DNA of 12,075 nt from an uncultured Porphyromonadaceae bacterium. GTDB taxonomy: Bacteria; Bacteroidota; Bacteroidia; Bacteroidales; Muribaculaceae. The stretch is taken from contig CAMVDK010000078.1 in the NCBI GenBank assembly GCA_947166165.1, forward strand, positions 1-12,075, read 5' to 3'. The position numbers were made by a program, and so were the translations under genes. Under the pieces are notes generated by a model that was given only the letters and a program-made list of their open reading frames with translations, searched no databases and was not told the origin of the DNA. Below, piece by piece: positions 6,805 to 12,075 of this stretch (position 1 is its first letter; every line of letters starts with the position of its first letter).

Positions 6805-6890
6805 GTATGCAACATGCTCGCGCAGGGCCAGCGGTGCGAGTTGTAGGGCCTCGCCTTGGCGTGGCCACGCGAGCCTGCGGCGAGCACGAC

Positions 6891-6977
6891 GGCCGCATCA
6901 CACCGCCAACCGATGCCCACGACATTTGCCCGCATCGCCGACTTCGGCAATGGCCGCATCACACCGCCAACCGATGC
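6891..6977. repeat. 26-bp direct repeat, two exact copies 61 bp apart
   Basis: GGCCGCATCACACCGCCAAC followed by CGATGC occurs at 6891-6916 and again, identically, at 6952-6977. The first 12 bases (GGCCGCATCACA) recur at 9566-9577, exactly where the duplicated 3' block ends. Between terminator and promoter (6805-7055) there is no credible gene; this repeat and GC-rich inverted sequence fill most of it. Confidence 0.75.
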
Positions 6978-7055
6978 GTCGTGAACTTTGGCGGCTCAAA
7001 AGCCCTTCTCATTCGGCAAAATTCGCAGTTTTTTTAGGAATTTCAGCCATTGGAA

Positions 7056-7086
7056 ATTGCCATGTAAAAAATTAAACTTATCTTTG
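7056..7086 (+). promoter_or_regulatory. Bacteroidetes-type promoter for the second surface-protein gene
   Basis: ATTG (7056-7059, one mismatch to TTTG), 19-nt spacer, TATCTTTG (7079-7086). Expected transcription start is near 7093. This supports translation from the ATG at 7129, which leaves a leader of about 36 nt, over the in-frame ATG at 7105, which would leave only about 12 nt. Confidence 0.65.
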
Positions 7087-7128
7087 CATTTCAGAATTAT
7101 CTGAATGTGTTTTAAAACCATAAAGCGT

Positions 7129-9351
7129 ATGAAAAAATCATTACTTTTATTGATGACCCTGTTTGCCAGCCTCACGTCATGGGCAGGGGATGTGGACCTT
7201 ACTGAGGACAAAAACGAGGCCGAAGGCACGGCGGCTCGCTGGTTCGTGACCATGCCAGCAGGCACCGAAGAGAACCATCTTACGCTCAGCGATGCCTCCA
7301 TCACCACCTTCAAGGTGTATGACGACGGCGGCAAGGACGGCAACTACAGCAAAGGCTGCAGGAGCCTACTCATCATCACAGCCCCCGAAGGCTATTCAAT
7401 CCAACTATCTGGCCGCATCAAGACGGAGAGAAGTTGGGATAAACTGACGGTCTATGACGGCGACGGCACAAGCACCACCAAACTGCTCAATGAAGTAAGC
7501 GGCAACACCTCTGAATGGTTGGCCATCGATCCAGTCAGAAGCAGTGGCCAAAGCATGACGTTTTACTTCTACTCCGATAATAGCGGCGTCTACGAGGGTT
7601 TTGACCTGACCGTGGAACTCTTCGACCCCACCGAAAAGCGTGCCATTACCGTTAACCCCGCCGACAACGGAAGCATGGAGAGCAACAAGACAGAGGCCGT
7701 GATTGAAGAAGTGGTCACACTGACTGCCACGCCCAGTGATGGTTATGTGCTCAGCGGCCTTAGCGTGAAGGATGCAAATGAGAATGATGTGGCAGTAGAT
7801 TGGATCACCTATCTCAATACCGCCACCTTTATCATGCCCGCCTCGGCTGTCAGCGTCACACCGACGTTCACTGAGGCGACCAGCGATGCGCCCTACATCA
7901 ACATGCCATATGTTGGCACAAAGAATATCATCATCCCTGAGGGCTTGATGTCGTTGAAAGTTTATGATGATGGTGGCAAAGATGGCAACTTAACTCCGAA
8001 TAGCTTTGGCTACCTTGTTCTGACTGCTCCCGAGGGCTATAATCTCAAAGTTTCGGGCACCATCACTGCCGGAGGTACAAACACAAGTGACCAAGTGACT
8101 GTCTATAACGGTATTGACAAAACCGCACCGAAACTCATCGACTATGCCCAAAGCTCCAGTTGGTATCATACGACCGATATCCCCACTGCAACCAGCACTG
8201 GGCAGAGCATCATGATTTGGTTCGTTGGCTACTGGACTGGCTGCAAAGGTCTCGACCTGACCGTGGACCTCGTCAGCACCAGCACCGAGTATGGCATCAC
8301 CGTCTACAACCCCGACGAGGGCGGCACAGTCACGCCCGACGTAGATGCTGCCGTGGTGAACCAGATCGTCACCCTCACCGCCTCACCCGATGAGCGTTAT
8401 GTGGTCACCGACCTTGTCGTGACCGACATCAACAGCAACCTCTTGGACGTGACCGACATGAAATGGTACACTGGTACGAACACCGCCACCTTCACCATGC
8501 CTGCCTCGACAGTCTCCGTCACCCCCACGTTCTCCGACGACCTGACGAGCCTCTTCATCGACATGCCCAAGACTGGCATGAAAAACGCCATCATTCCCGA
8601 GAGCGTCGCATCGTTCAAAGTATATGACAATGGCGGCTCGGAAGGCGATTACAGTTTTGCTTGCGATGGAACCCTTGTGATGACTGCTCCCGCAGGTTAC
8701 AGGCTCCAACTTTCGGGCAACATCATGACTTCGCAAGAAGATTATCTTACGGTCTATGACGGCAACAGCGCCAGTGGCACCAAGCTGCTCGATGCTGCTA
8801 TGAGCGACGATTACTACGAATGGACGACCATCGCCACGCTCACCAGCACCGGACAGAGCTTGACGCTCTACTTCTATTCAGATGATTCGGCAGGCCTCAC
8901 CGACGGCCTAGACCTGACCGTGACACTTGTGCCTGAGAGCTACACCATCAGCCTGCCTGAGTCGTTTGAGCACGGCACGGTGACTGCCAACAAGGAGACA
9001 GCTGCCGTGGGCGAGACCGTGACGCTGACGGTGACGCCCGACGACGGCTATGAGTTGGAAAACCTCACCGTGACCACTGTTGACGGTGAGCCGAGTGGCG
9101 AACCTATGTTGCGTTTGTCCGGCGGCAATGTCGAACTCACACCGGGCGACAACGGCACCTACACCTTCGCCATGCCCGCCGCTCCCGTGACCGTGAGCGC
9201 CACTTTCAAGAACACCATCATCACTGGTGTTGAGGACATCAACGTCGCGCAGCCCAAGGCTGGCCAGCGTTACAACATCATGGGTCAGCCCGTGGCTGAC
9301 GACTATAAGGGCATCGTGATTGAGGATGGACGAAAACGAGTGATTAAGTGA
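7129..9351 (+). CDS. Secreted surface protein with three CUB-like / InlB-type repeat pairs
   Basis: 740 residues from the ATG at 7129. An in-frame ATG at 7105 adds MCFKTIKR before what is clearly the signal peptide (MKKSLLLLMTLFASLTSWAG), so it is rejected. The mature protein is three repeats of a two-domain unit. The CUB-like halves (about 50-165, 256-383 and 476-601) share FKVYDDGGKDGNYS-type openings, L.(I/M)TAP.GY.(I/L)..SG, D.LTVYDG, and STGQS(L/M)T.YFYSD...GLDLTV.L. The InlB-type halves (about 171-248, 388-469 and 604-694) share V..VVTLTA.P.DGYV...V and TATF.MPAS.VSVTPTF. The tail (699-740, GVEDIN..GQRYNIMGQPVADDYKGIVIEDGRKRVIK) is nearly identical to that of the gene before it. CUB domains bind proteins or glycans, often with Ca2+ through acidic residues; the VYDDGGKDG motif is acidic enough for this, but binding is not shown. 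Function: probable cell-surface binding protein. Confidence 0.85.
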   Translation: MKKSLLLLMTLFASLTSWAGDVDLTEDKNEAEGTAARWFVTMPAGTEENHLTLSDASITTFKVYDDGGKDGNYSKGCRSLLIITAPEGYSIQLSGRIKTERSWDKLTVYDGDGTSTTKLLNEVSGNTSEWLAIDPVRSSGQSMTFYFYSDNSGVYEGFDLTVELFDPTEKRAITVNPADNGSMESNKTEAVIEEVVTLTATPSDGYVLSGLSVKDANENDVAVDWITYLNTATFIMPASAVSVTPTFTEATSDAPYINMPYVGTKNIIIPEGLMSLKVYDDGGKDGNLTPNSFGYLVLTAPEGYNLKVSGTITAGGTNTSDQVTVYNGIDKTAPKLIDYAQSSSWYHTTDIPTATSTGQSIMIWFVGYWTGCKGLDLTVDLVSTSTEYGITVYNPDEGGTVTPDVDAAVVNQIVTLTASPDERYVVTDLVVTDINSNLLDVTDMKWYTGTNTATFTMPASTVSVTPTFSDDLTSLFIDMPKTGMKNAIIPESVASFKVYDNGGSEGDYSFACDGTLVMTAPAGYRLQLSGNIMTSQEDYLTVYDGNSASGTKLLDAAMSDDYYEWTTIATLTSTGQSLTLYFYSDDSAGLTDGLDLTVTLVPESYTISLPESFEHGTVTANKETAAVGETVTLTVTPDDGYELENLTVTTVDGEPSGEPMLRLSGGNVELTPGDNGTYTFAMPAAPVTVSATFKNTIITGVEDINVAQPKAGQRYNIMGQPVADDYKGIVIEDGRKRVIK

Positions 9352-9577
9352 GAGCAATGCCATGCTTGCATGAGCATTGCCGAACGTGAACGAGTTTGAG
9401 CGAAGGCTCAACATCATTGTGAGATAAAGCACAAATCGTTGTCTTTTACGCTTAGAAGCGGTTACCGTACTTCTGTGGTACGATAACCGCTTTTTGTGTG
9501 CAACATGCTCGCGCAGGGCCAGCGGTGCGAGTTGTGGGGCCACGCGAGCCCGTGACGAGCACGACGGCCGCATCACA
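9263..9577 (+). repeat. Duplicated 3' block, copy 2
   Basis: Counterpart of 6571-6902. It includes the last 29 codons of the second surface gene, the conserved 3' untranslated region (9352-9452, with the same two hairpins) and the terminator. It is shorter by 16 bp after position 9538 because one of two GGCC-flanked segments is missing, as expected from slippage or recombination at GGCC. Similarity stops at 9577, 20 bp before the dnaG stop codon. Confidence 0.85.
9457..9495 (+). terminator. Intrinsic terminator of the second surface-protein gene
   Basis: AGCGGTTACCGTAC (9457-9470) pairs with GTACGATAACCGCT (9478-9491) over 14 bp with one C-A mismatch; the loop is 7 nt, and TTTTT follows (9491-9495). 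It lies between two convergent genes. On the minus strand no T run follows, so it serves the plus-strand gene mainly, and I see no separate terminator for dnaG. Confidence 0.87.
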
Positions 9578-9597
9578 AAATAATAAGAATGAAGAGT

Positions 9598-11811
9598 CTA
9601 CTTGGGGTTGACCACTCGGTCGCCGATGAGCTTGGCGAGCTCGCTGCGCACCCTGAAGAGTTCCTGCAGCCGCTGGAGCAGCTGAGCGCTCTCGGCCGTG
9701 GAGCCGCTGTGCTGCATCTGCGCCTGAAGGCTGCGTATCTTGTCGGCGATGACGGCGTTTTTCCACGCGTTGATGGCTTTGGGCACCAGGGTGAACAGGC
9801 GGTCGAACTCGGTGGCCACATAGCCGTTCTGGGTGTAGATTTTGCTCAGTTGGTGCTTTTCGGTCACGAGGTCGGTGGCCAGGTCGCGCACGTCGTCGTC
9901 GGGATGCGAGGTGAGCCGCTTCTCAAGGTAGCACTGCCGGTAGAGGTCGATGCGCTGTGCCACTTGCTGCTCGACGGCGGCTGTGATTTCCTGCTCACGC
10001 GTCTGCAAGTCGTTGCTGGTGAGCCCGGTGGGGTCGAGGTTCTGCAGGCGGCTGCGCAGTTCGTCCTGCTTCCAAGCCTCGGTGTCGCGCTTGTAGGCCT
10101 CCAGGTCGTGGTAGAAGGGCTGCACCATGGCTGTGGCGATGTCGAAAATGCGCTTGTGCAGCGGTTCGGAGAGCTCGATTTGGTCGATTTCCATCTCGCT
10201 CTGGATGAATTCGGTCACGGTGGTGGGCTGCTGCGTGCCGTCGTCGTAGGCGGTGTCGCAGAGGTAGCACATGCCGTATTTGACCACATACATGATCACG
10301 TCGCGCTCTTGCCGGACGATGTCGGTGAGCCGCACCTGTGTGGGCCGGCGGACAATCGCGGGTGCCGGCACAGGAGGCTGCGACGGCGGTGGGGGAGTGG
10401 TGCCGGTGGCTGGCGGAGTGGTGGTCTGCTGGATTTGGGCGGGCGCTGCCTGGGTGTCCTGTTGGCGCGCTTGCTCGCGCTGGCGGCGCTTGTACTCCTC
10501 GTCGCGCAGGCGGCGCATGCGCTTTTGCAATTCGCGCAGCAGCACGTCCTCTTGAATGCCGAAGAGCGCGGCGCACTCCTGCACATAGACGGCGCGTGTG
10601 ATTTCGGAGGGAATCACGGCTATGGAACCCACCACGTCGTCGATGGCTTTGGCGCGTTTCACCGGGTCGGTGCCGGCGTCGGCAAGCACGATGCCGGTCT
10701 TGAAGCGGATGAAGTCCTGCTCATTTTCGGCGATGAACTGCTCCACCTGGCTTAAGCTGTGGCTTTGGGCGTAGCTGTCGGGGTCTTCGCCGTCGGGCAG
10801 CAAGAGCACCTTGATGTTGAGCCCTTCGCGCAGCAGCATGTCGATGCCGCGCAGGGCGGCGTGGATACCGGCGGCATCGCCGTCGAAGAGTTCGGTCACG
10901 TTGTCGGTGAAGCGGTGCAGCAGGTGGATGTGACCCTCGGTGAGGGCGGTCCCCGACGAGGCGATCACATTCTCGAAGCCGGCCTGGTGCATCGAAATCA
11001 CATCGGCATAACCCTCGACGATGAAGCACTTTTCGAGCTTCGCGATGGCCCGCTTGGCCTGGTAGAGGCCATACATGGTTGTCGAGCTCTTGTTGTAGAC
11101 GGGCGAGTCGGGCGAGTTGAAGTATTTGGCCGGCTCGGTCTTCTTGAGTGTGCGTCCGCCAAAGGCAATCACCTTTCCGGCGATGTTGAAGATGGGGAAC
11201 ATGACGCGGGAGCGGAAGAAGTCGAACGCGCCGCCGTGGTTGTCGTCTTTGCACAGGCCGAGCTTGAGCAGCAGGTCGCGGCTGTAGCCCTGGCGTGTGG
11301 CGGCGCTGTAGAGCGCCGTGCGGCTTTCGGGCGAGTAGCCGAGCCGGAATTTGCGTATGGTGGCGTCGCTGAACCCGCGCCGGCGGAAGTAGCTCAACCC
11401 CACCTCCTGCCCCTCGGTGGTGTTCCACAGCTGGTCTTCGAAGAATTGGCATGCCCACTCGTTGAGCACGAGCATCGACTCGCGCTCGGTCTGCGCGGTG
11501 CGTTCCTCGTCGGTGAGCTCGCGCTCTTTGACCTCGATGTGATATTTTGCGGCAAGATACTTGAGCGCTTCGACGTAGGTCATCTGCTCGTGCTTCATGA
11601 TGAAGTTGACGGCGCTGCCGCCCTCACCGCAGCTGAAGCACTTGTAGATGCCCTTGACGCGCGAAACGTTGAACGAGGGCTTGCGGTCGTTGTGAAAGGG
11701 ACACAGGCCCACCCAGTTGGAGCCGCGCTTGCGCAGGCTCACGAAATCGCTCACCACGTCGACAATGTCGGCCGTGTCGAGAATTTGGTTTACAGTTGTT
11801 TGGTCAATCAT
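9598..11811 (-). CDS. dnaG: DNA primase DnaG
   Basis: 737 residues. It makes the RNA primers for lagging-strand and initiating DNA synthesis at the replication fork. The N-terminal CHC2 zinc finger is complete: C37-x2-H40 (CPFHNDRKPSF) and C58-x2-C61 (YKCFSCGEGG). The catalytic core includes FGGRTLKK..PAKYFNSPDSPVYNKS (about 217-242) and the Toprim domain with E266 in KCFIVEGYADVISMHQAG and D310/D312 in FDGDAAGIHAALRG, which bind the metal ions. Residues 430-450 are highly charged, then 451-490 are a Q/T/P-rich linker (QQTTTPPATG, TTPPPPSQPPVPAPA) leading to the C-terminal helicase-interaction region (491-737). The linker makes it somewhat longer than the roughly 580-residue E. coli enzyme. 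The start MIDQTTVNQILDTADIVDVV is the standard primase N-terminus. It lies 101 bp downstream of purL on the same strand. Confidence 0.97.
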   Translation of the reverse strand: MIDQTTVNQILDTADIVDVVSDFVSLRKRGSNWVGLCPFHNDRKPSFNVSRVKGIYKCFSCGEGGSAVNFIMKHEQMTYVEALKYLAAKYHIEVKERELTDEERTAQTERESMLVLNEWACQFFEDQLWNTTEGQEVGLSYFRRRGFSDATIRKFRLGYSPESRTALYSAATRQGYSRDLLLKLGLCKDDNHGGAFDFFRSRVMFPIFNIAGKVIAFGGRTLKKTEPAKYFNSPDSPVYNKSSTTMYGLYQAKRAIAKLEKCFIVEGYADVISMHQAGFENVIASSGTALTEGHIHLLHRFTDNVTELFDGDAAGIHAALRGIDMLLREGLNIKVLLLPDGEDPDSYAQSHSLSQVEQFIAENEQDFIRFKTGIVLADAGTDPVKRAKAIDDVVGSIAVIPSEITRAVYVQECAALFGIQEDVLLRELQKRMRRLRDEEYKRRQREQARQQDTQAAPAQIQQTTTPPATGTTPPPPSQPPVPAPAIVRRPTQVRLTDIVRQERDVIMYVVKYGMCYLCDTAYDDGTQQPTTVTEFIQSEMEIDQIELSEPLHKRIFDIATAMVQPFYHDLEAYKRDTEAWKQDELRSRLQNLDPTGLTSNDLQTREQEITAAVEQQVAQRIDLYRQCYLEKRLTSHPDDDVRDLATDLVTEKHQLSKIYTQNGYVATEFDRLFTLVPKAINAWKNAVIADKIRSLQAQMQHSGSTAESAQLLQRLQELFRVRSELAKLIGDRVVNPK

Positions 11812-11825
11812 GATACTATTTTTAA

Positions 11826-11880
11826 GAATTCACAATTTTTCAATGCACAATTCACAATGCACAATTCACAATGATAATGC
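11826..11880. repeat. 14-bp tandem repeat between purL and dnaG
   Basis: CAATGCACAATTCA occurs twice in tandem (11841-11854, 11855-11868). It is flanked by degenerate relatives: GAATTCACAATTTT on the left, and CAATGATAATGCA then CGATTCA on the right. It fills about half of the 101-bp gap before the dnaG ATG (read on the minus strand as ...TGAATTGTGCATTG...). A weak TATCATTG box lies on the minus strand near its upstream end, but without a matching TTTG, so no promoter is called. Confidence 0.7.
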
Positions 11881-11912
11881 ACGATTCATCTTTTGCAGTT
11901 CCTCATCCACAA

Positions 11913-12075
11913 TCATTTGCGGTTGTGGGATTTTGAATTCTGCTCAATCCAGCGGCGGGCGTTGACGAATGCGCTGATCCACGGAGTGACTTCGTCGGCC
12001 TGTCGCGAAGCGGGATACCAAGCGCACTGCCACGGGAAGATGGCGCGCTCGAGGTGCGGCATCATGGCCAGATGG
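11913..12075 (-). CDS. purL: Phosphoribosylformylglycinamidine synthase (PurL), C-terminal end only
   Basis: The last 53 codons are present, ending in TGA at 11915-11913; the gene starts beyond the right edge. The peptide HLAMMPHLERAIFPWQCAWY then PASRQADEVTPWISAFVNAR matches the end of the class-I glutamine amidotransferase domain of large, single-chain PurL. The (M)MPH-x-ER motif carries the His and Glu of the Cys-His-Glu triad that frees ammonia from glutamine, and the closing (P)W..-F.NAR segment is typical of the family. The enzyme converts FGAR to FGAM in purine synthesis. The His-containing PHPER motif reads PHLER here, a conservative change next to the catalytic residues. Only the C-terminal end is visible, so the rest of the enzyme cannot be judged. 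Confidence 0.93.
   Translation of the reverse strand, partial: HLAMMPHLERAIFPWQCAWYPASRQADEVTPWISAFVNARRWIEQNSKSHNRK

Larger units (their letters stand above)
6571..6902 (+). repeat. Duplicated 3' block, copy 1 (tail codons plus non-coding 3' region)
   Basis: This stretch matches 9263-9577 in the same orientation at an offset of 2692 bp. By eye, the 89 coding bases (6571-6659) differ at 10 sites. The non-coding bases 6660-6845 differ at about 9 sites, including one indel. After 6850, copy 2 lacks 16 bp lying between two GGCC tetramers. Similarity ends at ...GGCCGCATCACA in both copies. Upstream coding similarity continues more weakly through the InlB-type module. Copy 1 also holds an inverted repeat TGCTCGCGCAGG (6815-6826) / CCTGCGGCGAGCA (6874-6886) that is broken in copy 2. 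Confidence 0.85.

Noticed and set aside
6660..6902. Possible integron attC-like site, because tandem genes each end with a conserved palindromic sequence
   Set aside because: No R'/R'' core sites (GTTRRRY and RYYYAAC) in the right arrangement, each gene has its own promoter, the similarity runs into the coding region, and no integrase is present.
7105..7128. Upstream in-frame ATG for the second surface protein
   Set aside because: It would put eight residues with two basic ones before a complete signal peptide and leave a leader of only about 12 nt from the predicted transcription start.
8908..9576. 222-codon minus-strand open frame across the end of the second surface gene, and its near twin at 6435-6962
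   Set aside because: Both arise from the antisense of the duplicated 3' block, so their similarity reflects DNA duplication and is not evidence of a conserved protein.
11841..11868. CRISPR-like repetition
   Set aside because: Only two contiguous 14-bp copies with no spacers; it is a short tandem repeat.
9589..11874. Two long plus-strand open frames (388 and 371 codons) opposite dnaG
   Set aside because: Antisense shadows of dnaG; the minus strand carries the complete zinc finger and Toprim motifs, and the plus-strand translations have no recognisable features.

Overview
The window looks like a chromosomal segment from a gut-type member of the Bacteroidales (Prevotellaceae or Muribaculaceae would fit; no phylogenetic marker was searched). 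The reasons are: an ECF sigma factor paired with a DUF4974-type anti-sigma factor; promoters of the Bacteroidetes form TTTG-N19/20-TAnnTTTG instead of E. coli -35/-10 boxes; weak or absent Shine-Dalgarno sequences; secreted proteins with GLUG, MBG-like and InlB-type B repeats that share a C-terminal tail of the form YNIMGQPV...KGIVIENGKK; and a PurL of the large, single-chain type next to dnaG.

Layout. Positions 1-1121 (minus strand) hold an ECF sigma factor and its membrane anti-sigma partner, joined by an ATGA overlap; the anti-sigma gene runs off the left edge. Positions 1334-3840 (minus) hold a second two-gene operon, also joined by ATGA: a large periplasmic protein with three LysM modules and a substrate-binding-protein-like domain, then a small outer-membrane beta-barrel protein. 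Positions 3841-4493 are a 653-bp divergent intergenic region. It has a good promoter at each end and, between them, inverted repeats and GC-rich repeat-like patches. Positions 4494-6659 and 7129-9351 (plus) are two large secreted surface proteins. Each has its own promoter and its own strong terminator, and they share their C-terminal module and about 240 bp of non-coding 3' sequence. Positions 9598-11811 (minus) encode DNA primase (dnaG), convergent with the surface genes. The 3' end of purL (minus) enters at the right edge; it is separated from dnaG by a short spacer containing 14-bp tandem repeats.

How the parts relate. The sigma/anti-sigma pair probably controls a TonB-dependent uptake or envelope function encoded beyond the left edge. 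The LysM/beta-barrel operon looks like an envelope module linking peptidoglycan and outer membrane. The two surface proteins are probably exported by a common route through their shared C-terminal tail. dnaG and purL are housekeeping genes.

The most unusual signal is the shared 3' block of the two surface genes. Its non-coding part (about 95% identical by eye, with stem-loops and a terminator) is better conserved than the coding sequence just upstream (about 89%). This points to a conserved RNA/DNA element or to gene conversion, and it makes the second surface gene a flanked, potentially excisable or exchangeable cassette. No CRISPR array, rRNA, tRNA, transposase or phage gene was seen.
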